Below, in pieces: positions 1 through 5,728 of a stretch of DNA of 5,735 nt; within the stretch, counting starts at the first letter, position 1, and every line of letters starts with the position of its first letter. This DNA comes from Verrucomicrobiota bacterium (GTDB taxonomy: Bacteria; Verrucomicrobiota; Verrucomicrobiia; Limisphaerales; UBA1100). The position numbers and the translations under genes were made by a program. The notes beneath the pieces were generated by a model that did not search any database, was not told the DNA's origin, and saw only the letters and a program-made list of their open reading frames with translations. The stretch spans positions 1 to 5,735 of the forward strand of contig JAPKEI010000185.1 in assembly GCA_028872685.1 (NCBI GenBank). Direction: 5' to 3'.

Positions 1-561
1 CGCGCTTGCGCCCGCCGGAACATCGCCGCCTTCGAATCACAAAACCTCGAGGCCATCATCATCAACGCCGCCGGCTGCGGCAGCACCTTGAAGGAATACG
101 GCCAACTCCTCGCCGACGATCCCGAATGGGTCGAACGCGCGATTGCCTTTAGCGCTAAGGTGAAAGATTTGACAGAGTGGATTTCTCAGGAGGCGGGAGA
201 CGGAGGACAGCATCTGGAATGCAAAGTGACTTATCATGATGCGTGCCACTTAGCACATCCACAAGGCATCACGCTGGAGCCGAGAGCTTTGGTGCAAGCC
301 GTGGCGGGAGAAAATTTTACCGAGTTAAACGAGGCCGACGTGTGCTGCGGCAGCGCCGGAAGCTACAACCTCACCGAACCGGAAATGGCCGCGCGCCTCC
401 AACAACGAAAGATCAAAAACATCCTCGCCACCGGCGCCGAGATCGTAGTGACCACCAACCCCGGCTGCCTCCTCCAAATCCAAGCCGGCCTAAAAAAAGC
501 CAACCCAAAAATCCAAGTCCTGCACATCGCGGATTTTTTGGCTACTTCCCACGCCGAATAA
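1..561 (+). CDS. glcF: Glycolate oxidase iron-sulfur subunit GlcF, C-terminal part (5' end outside window)
   Basis: GlcF is the iron-sulfur subunit of glycolate dehydrogenase (GlcDEF), which oxidises glycolate to glyoxylate and passes electrons to the membrane quinone pool. The reading frame is open from base 1, so the gene is cut by the window edge; 186 codons remain before the TAA at 559-561. In window residue numbering, an NAAGCGS motif followed by LKEYG lies at 22-34, HDACH at 79-83, VCCGSAGSYNL at 114-124 and TNPGCLLQI at 152-160. Together these form the second cysteine-rich CCG domain of GlcF-type proteins; the AGCGS and NPGC segments favour GlcF over other CCG proteins such as LutA or HdrB. 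The N-terminal ferredoxin-like 4Fe-4S domains must lie to the left, probably with glcD/glcE. The last 20 bases overlap the 3' end of the convergent deacylase gene. The family is well supported, but the substrate is inferred from it. Confidence 0.9.
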   Translation, partial: RACARRNIAAFESQNLEAIIINAAGCGSTLKEYGQLLADDPEWVERAIAFSAKVKDLTEWISQEAGDGGQHLECKVTYHDACHLAHPQGITLEPRALVQAVAGENFTELNEADVCCGSAGSYNLTEPEMAARLQQRKIKNILATGAEIVVTTNPGCLLQIQAGLKKANPKIQVLHIADFLATSHAE

Positions 562-2101
562 CTTGGCCGGGGCCGGCGGCGTTGTGGCGATCGTTTTCAA
601 CGACCGCTTTTCCATTTACTAAAACCAAGCGGAAGCCGGTGGCGTATTTGTGGGGGGATTTAAAGGTGGCGTTGTCTTGGATTTTTGCGGGGTCAAAGAC
701 GACGAGGTCGGCGGCGAAACCGGGGCGGATCTCCCCCCTGCCCTTGAGTTGAAAAGTGTGCGCGGGGAGACTGGTGAGTTTGCGGATGGCTTCTTCGATC
801 TTGAGTTGTTTTTGGTCGCGCGTATAGCGAGCAAGGAAGCGTGCTGCGTTGCCGTAACCACGCGGGTGAGGCACGCCCACTTTGAAGGCGCGCACGCTGC
901 TGTCGCTGGCGAACATCGTATGCGGATGGCGCAGAAAGGCGCGTGCGTCATCCTCGTGCATTCCATGGAACACCGCGCTTGCGCCGCCGTTCGTTTCCAC
1001 TTCAAATATGAGCGAGATTTGGTGGTCGAGGTCGTCCTTGCCGTAACGCAGCTTGGCGGCTTCCTTGACGTTGAGTCCGTTGAAGCGTTTGTCTTTTTTG
1101 TGATAGGCGATGACGGCGTATGAATAATCCTCCCGCTGACGACGGCGCAGGCGGTCTTTCATCCACGCGACGGTTTCGCGATGGGTCTTGGCGCCTTTGA
1201 TGCGTTGGGAAAATGCTTTTGCGCCGCCGACGATTAGCGCGTCGGGAAGTAACTGATGCAAGCTCGTGCTCGATGCTGTGTAGGCGTACTGGTCGTGCGT
1301 GAGGCGGATGCCTTCGGTGCGGGCTTTATCGAGGCGGGCGAGCAGTTGCGGGTGCTTACCCCACATCGGCCGGCCAGCGAGTTTGAGATGCGAAATATGC
1401 GCTGGCAGTTTGGCTTGCTCAGCGATGGTGCAGACCTCATCGATGGCGTTGAAAATATTAGTGCCCTCGCTGCGCATATGGCTCACGTAAATACCACCGT
1501 GAGCGGCAACAGTTTTCGACAGGGCCACCAACTCATCGGTACGCGCAAATACGCCGGGCAAATAAATGAGTCCGGTGGACATTCCGAGTGCGCCGTCGCG
1601 CATCGCTTGGTCGATGTGTTTTTGCATCGCGCCCAACTCGGTGGTGTTGGGCGGGCGACGAAGGGAACCACCCATCACTTGGCCGCGCACAGTTCCGTGG
1701 CCGATGAGACTGGCGATGTTGGGGGAAAATCCATTCTCCTCAAGCTTGGTGTAAAACTCGCCGAGATTGAGCTTTGATGAACCGCAGTTGCCGAGCACCA
1801 AAGTGGTGACGCCCATTCGCAAAAAGTTTTCGGCCTTCGGATGGTAAATAATATTTTCGGCGTGGGTATGGACATCGATGAAACCGGGCGCGATGGCGAG
1901 GCCGTTAGCATCGATGACATTTCTCGAGGAACCGGCCCGCGCTACATTGCCGACGGCGATGATGCGGCCGTTGGCGATGGCGATGTCGCCTTTAAACGGC
2001 GCGCGGCCGGTGCCGTCATAAATCAAGCCATTGCGCAGGATGAGATCCGGCGCAGCATTTACGCTAACTACAAACCAAAGAGTGGCGAGAAGCGCCCGCA
2101 T
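542..2101 (-). CDS. N-acyl-D-amino-acid deacylase (D-aminoacylase), amidohydrolase superfamily, probably exported
   Basis: Predicted zinc amidohydrolase of 519 residues that would hydrolyse N-acyl-D-amino acids to a D-amino acid and a fatty or acetic acid. An N-terminal beta-sandwich segment (DLILRNGLIYDGTG, 19-32) precedes the TIM barrel. The visible metal and catalytic positions match D-aminoacylases: HTH at 78-80 in PGFIDVHTH, C106 in GNCGSS, H208 in SHMRSEG, H238 in ISHLK, and D400 in ASDSS. GMSTGLIYLPG (173-183) and HPRGYGNAARFLARY (412-426) are typical of the family. The C-terminal RPGFAADLVVFDP (459-471) closes the sandwich. Residues 1-16 look like a signal peptide: a short basic start, a hydrophobic stretch, and V-N-A before the likely cleavage site. 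The ATG at 2101 is chosen because it gives this signal peptide and has a GAGG six bases upstream; a longer frame exists but would run deep into gcvH. It starts one base after the gcvH stop, so it is the last gene of that operon. Exact substrate unknown; dihydroorotase-like relatives are less likely. Confidence 0.9.
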   Translation of the reverse strand: MRALLATLWFVVSVNAAPDLILRNGLIYDGTGRAPFKGDIAIANGRIIAVGNVARAGSSRNVIDANGLAIAPGFIDVHTHAENIIYHPKAENFLRMGVTTLVLGNCGSSKLNLGEFYTKLEENGFSPNIASLIGHGTVRGQVMGGSLRRPPNTTELGAMQKHIDQAMRDGALGMSTGLIYLPGVFARTDELVALSKTVAAHGGIYVSHMRSEGTNIFNAIDEVCTIAEQAKLPAHISHLKLAGRPMWGKHPQLLARLDKARTEGIRLTHDQYAYTASSTSLHQLLPDALIVGGAKAFSQRIKGAKTHRETVAWMKDRLRRRQREDYSYAVIAYHKKDKRFNGLNVKEAAKLRYGKDDLDHQISLIFEVETNGGASAVFHGMHEDDARAFLRHPHTMFASDSSVRAFKVGVPHPRGYGNAARFLARYTRDQKQLKIEEAIRKLTSLPAHTFQLKGRGEIRPGFAADLVVFDPAKIQDNATFKSPHKYATGFRLVLVNGKAVVENDRHNAAGPGQVIRRGK

Positions 2102-2102
2102 T

Positions 2103-2489
2103 TTAGGCCTCGCCGATTTCGGCGGCGTAGCCAGCAGCATCGAGCAGATGGGCGGTGTCAGGTTCGCCGTCGATCTGCAATTTAAAAAACCAGCCTTCGT
2201 CGAAGGGACTGTCGTTGGCCAATTCGGGGGTGTCCGCGAGTGCGGCATTAATTTCCAGCACTGTGCCTGCCACGGGCGCGTAGAGGTCGCTGGCGGTTTT
2301 CACGGACTCAACCACAGCGCAGTTATCGCCCACGGCGAGCACACGACCGGTTTCGGGCAGCTCAACGAAGACCACATCGGTCAGTTCCGCTTGCGCGTGG
2401 TCTGTGATACCAATGGTGGCGGTGTCGCCCTCGATGCGGACCCATTCATGGCTCTTGGCGTACCTTAGGCTATCGGGAATATTACTCAT
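2103..2489 (-). CDS. gcvH: Glycine cleavage system H protein
   Basis: GcvH is the lipoyl carrier of the glycine cleavage system. Its lipoyl arm takes the aminomethyl group from the P protein (GcvP), presents it to the T protein (GcvT), and is reoxidised by the L protein (dihydrolipoyl dehydrogenase) in the cytoplasm. The protein is 128 residues, the usual family length. RYAKSHEWVR (9-18) is the standard N-terminal signature, GITDHAQAELTDVVFVELP follows, and the lipoylation lysine is K64 in VESVKTASDLYAP. The C-terminal WFFKLQ region is intact. The ATG at 2489 is chosen over a longer frame because it yields MSNIPDSLRY at the normal position and overlaps the gcvT stop as ATGA. No Shine-Dalgarno is evident before it, so translation is probably coupled to gcvT. 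gcvP does not follow, unlike many gcvTHP operons. Confidence 0.97.
   Translation of the reverse strand: MSNIPDSLRYAKSHEWVRIEGDTATIGITDHAQAELTDVVFVELPETGRVLAVGDNCAVVESVKTASDLYAPVAGTVLEINAALADTPELANDSPFDEGWFFKLQIDGEPDTAHLLDAAGYAAEIGEA
2108..2111 (-). promoter_or_regulatory. Ribosome binding site of the deacylase gene
   Basis: On the minus strand GAGG lies inside the last codons of gcvH, six bases before the ATG at 2101. It is the clearest Shine-Dalgarno sequence in the four-gene cluster and it decides the deacylase start against the longer upstream frame. Its presence suggests the deacylase recruits ribosomes directly instead of relying only on coupling from gcvH. Confidence 0.6.
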
Positions 2490-3670
2490 TGTTTTTTGTA
2501 TAAAGGTTTCTTGCAAACGGTCGCCGGATAACGTTTGCCACGAATGGAAATATCAATGGCCGTGCCTTCCCGCGCGCGATCAATGTGCACCTGCGCCATC
2601 CCGATTCCACAGCTGAGCGAGGGGCTTTGTGTGCCACTGGTAACCGTGCCAATGACCGGATCCGTATCCTGCGGCTTGAGGCCTGCACTGGCGATGGACT
2701 TCAGATCTTTTCTGGCTTCGAGATTGTTGTACACTTCATAGCCTTGGCGTGGCGGCGGGCTCTTGTCCCTCATTTTAAAGGCCACGAGTTTCTTTTTCGG
2801 GCGCTCGTCTTTTTGTTTCATTAACGCGCTGCGGCCGACAAACTTACCTTTATCCACTTTTACAAAATAACCGAGCCCCGCTTCGATGGGCGAAATCTCT
2901 TCACTCAGTTCATGGCCATAAAGCGGATACCCCATCTCGAGCCGCAAAGTATCGCGCGCACCGAGGCCAGCGGGCACAATGCCGTGGGGGCGGCCAATTT
3001 CCAGCACGGCATCCCACAGCGCTACAATTTGCTCGTTTGGGGCAATGATCTCAAACCCCTCTTCGCCGGTGTATCCCGTACGCGCCACGTATACTTCGCC
3101 AGTGCCAAAATTCCACGCGTCCACCTGGTTTTTTACAAGATCACCGGGCCGCTTTACACTAATCAGGCCGTCGCCATGGAACAGCTCGCCGATAAACAAC
3201 GGCGTCGCCGATCCCTGCACGGCAATAGCGCCGGTTTGCTCCGATTGATTTTCGACCTTCACCGACCGATCCTCGCCGTGATTACTCGCCTGATATTCCA
3301 GCCAATGAAGGTCGGCACTGATGCGCGTGGCGTTCACCATCAGTAAAAAAGCCTCATTCGCGATGCGGTAAACATAAAGATCGTCGATCACTCCGCCCGC
3401 CTCATTGCACATCAGCGTGTACTGACTTTCGCCCACGGCGAGCAGCCCAATGTCATTCGTCAGGGTTTGGTTGAGAAACCCAGAAGCGTGCGCGCCGCCC
3501 ACCCAGATTTCACCCATGTGGGAAATATCAAATACCCCCGCCGCCGTGCGCACGGCTTGATGTTCAGCGACGATGCCGGTGTATTGCACGGGCATTTCCC
3601 AGCCGCCGAAATCGATGCAACGCGCGCCAAGCGCAAGGTGTTGCTGATAGAGTGGCGTACGCTTCGGCAT
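2486..3670 (-). CDS. gcvT: Aminomethyltransferase, glycine cleavage system T protein
   Basis: GcvT transfers the methylene carbon from aminomethyl-lipoyl-GcvH to tetrahydrofolate, releasing ammonia and giving 5,10-methylene-tetrahydrofolate. The 394-residue product shows DFGGWEMPVQY (20-30), HQAVRTAAGVFDISHMGEI (37-55), CNEAGGVIDDLYVYR (88-102, with the expected catalytic aspartate in the IDD at 95-97), ARTGYTGEEGFEI (196-208) and GLGARDTLRLEMGYPLYGHEL (235-255). The C-terminal barrel has IGTVTSGTQSPSL (340-352). It is about 30 residues longer than typical GcvT proteins (near 365), mostly because of an extra segment around residues 316-338. The ATG at 3670 is preferred because it places PLYQQH at the usual N-terminus; a TTG at 3706 in the same frame would overlap the upstream reductase. 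It lies 19 bases after that reductase and overlaps gcvH by four bases. No clear Shine-Dalgarno is seen. GcvT rather than a YgfZ or dimethylglycine dehydrogenase relative, given the adjacent gcvH. Confidence 0.96.
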   Translation of the reverse strand: MPKRTPLYQQHLALGARCIDFGGWEMPVQYTGIVAEHQAVRTAAGVFDISHMGEIWVGGAHASGFLNQTLTNDIGLLAVGESQYTLMCNEAGGVIDDLYVYRIANEAFLLMVNATRISADLHWLEYQASNHGEDRSVKVENQSEQTGAIAVQGSATPLFIGELFHGDGLISVKRPGDLVKNQVDAWNFGTGEVYVARTGYTGEEGFEIIAPNEQIVALWDAVLEIGRPHGIVPAGLGARDTLRLEMGYPLYGHELSEEISPIEAGLGYFVKVDKGKFVGRSALMKQKDERPKKKLVAFKMRDKSPPPRQGYEVYNNLEARKDLKSIASAGLKPQDTDPVIGTVTSGTQSPSLSCGIGMAQVHIDRAREGTAIDISIRGKRYPATVCKKPLYKKQ

Positions 3671-3689
3671 GGCAATTAAATCAGATAGG

Positions 3690-4409
3690 TCAGCCCCACT
3701 TCTCAATCATCATTTGATCTTTACCCACGCCAAGGCCATCGCGCACGAGGCTGGTGGCGAAATCCACGAGCGCGTTTGGCCCGCAAGCATAGAAGATTGT
3801 GTTCTCCAAATCGCCGACCTGCTCTTTCACCCATGCGGGATCAATGCGACCTCGCCGACCTTCCCACGGATCGTTTTCCGCCAAGCGAGTGCAGGTGACG
3901 AGAAATTCAAAATTTGGATTCTCCTTTTCAAGCTCGCGGAATTCTTCATCAAAAATCACATCCTGTGTCGTGCGCACCGAATAGAGCACCGTGATTTTTG
4001 TGGCTAACTTTAGCTGAGTCGCTTCGCGCACAAAACCACGAAACGGCGTAACACCGGAACCCCCGGCGATGCAGATGAGATGTTTATCCGGCGGGTCCAA
4101 TACCGGCAGAAATTTGCCCGTCGGTTCGATAACCCACAGTGAGTCTCCCTCCTCCGCCCAATCCACGAGGCTGGTGCCCATCTTGCCATCGCGTTTGACG
4201 GTGATCTCAAAATGGCCACGATCCAGCGCGCTGCTCGAGAGCGAGTAGGCGCGCTTGTACTTTTGCTTGTGCGGCCAATAGACAGTGATGAACTGGCCCG
4301 TGAGGAAATCCATCGCATAATCCTCGGGCCATTTCAGGCGCAGCGTTTTCGTGTCGGGCAACTCCATTGTTGCCCGTTCAATCTCCATTTCTACTCTTAG
4401 CTTAGCCAT
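3690..4409 (-). CDS. FAD-dependent ferredoxin/NAD(P)H reductase-like protein, FNR family
   Basis: Predicted cytoplasmic flavoprotein of 239 residues that moves electrons between NAD(P)H and a one- or two-electron carrier. It has the two-domain plan of the ferredoxin-NADP reductase family: an FAD-binding beta-barrel with RAYSLSS (53-59) and KMGTS (76-80), then a nucleotide-binding domain with IAGGSGVTPFRG (114-125), YSVRTTQDVIFDEEF (143-157), YACGP (207-211) and a C-terminal IEKWG. It ends there and lacks the 2Fe-2S ferredoxin domain found in oxygenase and desaturase reductases, so its partner must be a separate protein. Whether it prefers NADH or NADPH cannot be read from the sequence. It is the first gene of the cluster, 19 bases before gcvT. 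The ATG at 4409 has no Shine-Dalgarno; an in-frame ATG at 4388, preceded by AGAG, is an alternative start that keeps every motif. Role in this operon unknown. Confidence 0.85.
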   Translation of the reverse strand: MAKLRVEMEIERATMELPDTKTLRLKWPEDYAMDFLTGQFITVYWPHKQKYKRAYSLSSSALDRGHFEITVKRDGKMGTSLVDWAEEGDSLWVIEPTGKFLPVLDPPDKHLICIAGGSGVTPFRGFVREATQLKLATKITVLYSVRTTQDVIFDEEFRELEKENPNFEFLVTCTRLAENDPWEGRRGRIDPAWVKEQVGDLENTIFYACGPNALVDFATSLVRDGLGVGKDQMMIEKWG

Positions 4410-4428
4410 TTAAAAAAAGTGTTAGACA

Positions 4429-4458
4429 AATAAACACACCACACCGGCGGTTAATCAA
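4429..4458 (-). promoter_or_regulatory. Weak candidate promoter for the reductase-gcvT-gcvH-deacylase cluster
   Basis: Minus-strand TTGATT (4453-4458) and TTTATT (4429-4434) are separated by 18 bases and each matches four of six bases of the sigma-70 consensus. Transcription would begin near 4422, giving a leader of only about a dozen bases before the ATG at 4409, or a more normal one if the ATG at 4388 is used. The match is weak and the -35 box lies in a predicted hairpin, so this is only a suggestion. Confidence 0.2.
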
Positions 4459-4471
4459 AAAGGATTCACCG
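4448..4471 (-). repeat. Inverted repeat (hairpin) in the parA-reductase spacer
   Basis: Two nine-base arms, 4448-4456 and 4463-4471, are complementary with a single mismatch and enclose a six-base A-rich (+) / T-rich (-) loop. No T-run follows directly on the minus strand, so it is not a textbook terminator. It could be a protein-binding operator, part of the parA transcript end, or an element near the promoter of the next gene. Confidence 0.4.
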
Positions 4472-4488
4472 GCCCGTGAAGCGCGGGC
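4462..4488 (-). terminator. Possible intrinsic terminator of parA
   Basis: About 27 bases after the parA stop, minus-strand GCCCG and CGGGC (4484-4488 and 4472-4476) form a five-base-pair GC stem around a seven-base loop, with a possible outer CAC/GTG extension. A run of five T residues on the minus strand (4457-4461) comes about ten bases after the stem, which is farther than in a strong terminator. It would separate parA from the downstream cluster. Confidence 0.35.
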
Positions 4489-4515
4489 AGAGTGTCGGCA
4501 AACGTTCCGCGTGCT

Positions 4516-5364
4516 TCAAGCCTGATTTTGCAGTGGCTCCGGATTTTGCAGGGTCGCCGCTTCCACCACATTCGCCGGCGGCGCCTCGGCGTCCTTGATC
4601 CTCTGCATCACCTCCACCGCGAGCACATCGTAAGCCGCCGTGCCTAACCCGTCCGGATCATAATGCAACGCCGGCATCCCGTGACTCGGTGCTTCCGCCA
4701 AACGCGTGGCCCGTGGGATGGTGGTTTCGAAAATCAACTCCGAAAAATGCTCGCGCACTTCTTCCAGTACCTGTTGTGAAAGCCGCGTGCGCCCATCGTA
4801 CATTGTCATCACGATGCCCAAAATATGCAGGTCCGGATTATCGCCCGTGTCGCGCAGTTGATTGATCACACGAGTAACCATCGAAATCCCCTCCAGCGCG
4901 TAGTACTCGCACTGCAGCGGCACCAAAATACTGTCCGCCGCCGCAAAGGCATTAAGTGTCAGCGAGCCAAGCGAAGGCGGGCAATCGATCAAAATCACGT
5001 CATACACATTCGCCATCTTTACCGAGTCCAGCGCGCCCTGCAGCTGGTGCAAATGATCGTCCATCCGCGGCAGATCAATCTCCGCCCCGCACAAATCCAC
5101 CTCACTGGGAATCACCGAAAGATTATCATACTGTGTGCGCACGATCTGATCCGTCAGCAACGCATCGCCGACGAGCACTGGATACGCGCTGCCACCCTCG
5201 CGCTTCTCCACGCCCACACCGCTCGTGGCATTCGCCTGCGGATCGAGATCCAAGAGAAGCACACGCTGCCCTTGATTTGCCAAACAAGCCGAAAGGTTGA
5301 TTGATGTTGTGGTTTTCCCAACCCCTCCCTTTTGGTTGGCCACGGCAATTACTTGAGTCGCCAT
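4516..5364 (-). CDS. parA: ParA/Soj-family chromosome partitioning ATPase
   Basis: ParA/Soj proteins are deviant Walker ATPases that bind DNA non-specifically as ATP dimers and, with ParB bound at parS, move chromosome origins apart; some also act on DnaA. The product is 282 residues. The deviant Walker A KGGVGKTTT is at 12-20 with the signature lysine K12, DLDPQ (Walker A') at 39-43, and the Walker B VILIDCPPSLG at 123-133. Y-DGRTRLSQQVLEEV and IPRATRLAEAPSHG are typical Soj motifs in the C-terminal half. There is no N-terminal helix-turn-helix, so it resembles chromosomal Soj rather than P1-type plasmid ParA. The tail of roughly 25 residues after the conserved domain is rich in Ala, Pro, Asn and Gln. 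ATG at 5364 is chosen because the fold begins directly after it; upstream in-frame starts (ATG 5382, GTG 5415) add unconserved residues. No Shine-Dalgarno is obvious. No parB follows; the next gene is an oxidoreductase. Confidence 0.93.
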   Translation of the reverse strand: MATQVIAVANQKGGVGKTTTSINLSACLANQGQRVLLLDLDPQANATSGVGVEKREGGSAYPVLVGDALLTDQIVRTQYDNLSVIPSEVDLCGAEIDLPRMDDHLHQLQGALDSVKMANVYDVILIDCPPSLGSLTLNAFAAADSILVPLQCEYYALEGISMVTRVINQLRDTGDNPDLHILGIVMTMYDGRTRLSQQVLEEVREHFSELIFETTIPRATRLAEAPSHGMPALHYDPDGLGTAAYDVLAVEVMQRIKDAEAPPANVVEAATLQNPEPLQNQA

Positions 5365-5400
5365 GCCCGAAGGATAAATCATGGGTAAAATCGTCCGAGC

Positions 5401-5414
5401 AAAACTTATCCGCA
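5401..5414 (+). repeat. DnaA-box-like repeat copy 1 (one mismatch)
   Basis: The core TTATCCGCA at 5406-5414 differs by one base from the strong DnaA box TTATCCACA. With five flanking bases it forms the first unit of a 14-base direct repeat, 37 bases upstream of the parA start. Binding by DnaA is inferred from the motif alone. Confidence 0.4.
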
Positions 5415-5430
5415 CGCAGACGGTAGCTTA

Positions 5431-5444
5431 AAATCTTATCCACA
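5431..5444 (+). repeat. DnaA-box-like repeat copy 2 (perfect TTATCCACA)
   Basis: TTATCCACA at 5436-5444 is an exact match to the high-affinity DnaA box known from E. coli oriC. It begins exactly 30 bases after the first copy, in the same orientation, and 12 of 14 bases of the two units agree. It lies 66 bases upstream of the parA start and 49 bases upstream of the divergent small gene, where bound DnaA could affect either promoter. Confidence 0.5.
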
Positions 5445-5493
5445 AAAGCCTAACAACATCTCCCTTGGCACGAGCTATGCTATGTACGTCGGC

Positions 5494-5688
5494 ATGAGTG
5501 AAAACAACGATATTACAGGGAAAAACAACGAAGATATCGAAAGCCCGCGTGAACTCCACGCAGGTGACACAAATTCCGCGCAAACCACTGCCGCACCCGA
5601 CAGCAAAAAGCTCGAAACAATGCTCGCCGGCGCTGCATCCCTAACACTCATCGCCTTCCTCGGCGCACTCTGGAAAATCCTCGCCTAG
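5494..5688 (+). CDS. Small putative tail-anchored membrane protein, unknown function
   Basis: I do not recognise this 64-residue protein. Residues 1-42 are polar and charged, rich in Asn, Glu, Asp, Ser and Thr, and look disordered. Residues 43-60 (MLAGAASLTLIAFLGALW) form one hydrophobic segment long enough to cross the membrane, followed only by KILA, so the protein would be anchored by its C-terminus with the N-terminal part in the cytoplasm, or the reverse. The ATG at 5494 is preferred; an in-frame ATG at 5482 would add MYVG. Neither has a clear Shine-Dalgarno. GC-rich third codon positions in the second half and the sensible membrane segment argue that it is real, but its small size leaves doubt. 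It is divergent from parA and shares its upstream region, so joint regulation is possible. Confidence 0.5.
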   Translation: MSENNDITGKNNEDIESPRELHAGDTNSAQTTAAPDSKKLETMLAGAASLTLIAFLGALWKILA

Positions 5689-5723
5689 CACGCGCCTTTA
5701 CCTACCCGCAATTAAAGCTGCGC

Positions 5724-5728
5724 AGGAG
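5724..5728 (+). promoter_or_regulatory. Possible ribosome binding site for a gene starting beyond the right edge
   Basis: AGGAG lies seven bases before the end of the window, and the final base could be the A of a start codon. It is downstream of the small membrane-protein gene on the same strand. The call rests only on the motif and its position. Confidence 0.25.

Larger units (their letters stand above)
5365..5493. promoter_or_regulatory. Divergent intergenic region between parA and the small membrane-protein gene
   Basis: This 129-base spacer must hold the promoters of both parA (leftward) and the small gene (rightward). It contains the phased DnaA-box-like repeats described separately. 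On the plus strand TATGCT at 5476-5481 could be a -10 box, but the hexamer 17 bases upstream is a poor -35. I found no convincing parA promoter and no parS-like TGTTTCACGTGAAACA palindrome. Confidence 0.5.

Noticed and set aside
243..752. Open frame of 169 codons spanning the glcF-deacylase junction
   Set aside because: It is very rich in Arg, Pro and Lys, has no motif, and overlaps two well-supported genes in other frames.
1256..1777. Long open frame on the plus strand antisense to the deacylase (also 650-1123)
   Set aside because: The predicted proteins show no recognisable motif, and the minus-strand frame carries all conserved amidohydrolase residues, so these are shadow frames of a GC-rich gene.
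2102..2248. Longer N-terminus of the deacylase, starting inside gcvH
   Set aside because: The extra 49 residues overlap gcvH in another frame and have no family resemblance; the ATG at 2101 has a Shine-Dalgarno and begins a signal peptide.
4410..4515. Glycine riboswitch ahead of the gcvT-gcvH cluster
   Set aside because: Glycine riboswitches often precede gcvT, but the spacer is short and I could not find the conserved glycine aptamer core; the 19 bases directly before gcvT cannot hold one either.
5465..5486. TTGGCA with TATGTA as a promoter for the small gene
   Set aside because: The two hexamers are only ten bases apart, too close for a sigma-70 promoter.
5365..5493. A full chromosomal replication origin
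   Set aside because: Only two DnaA-box-like sites are visible, a third TTATCC on the other strand (5369-5377) has three mismatches to the box, and there is no clear AT-rich unwinding stretch. I report the boxes only.
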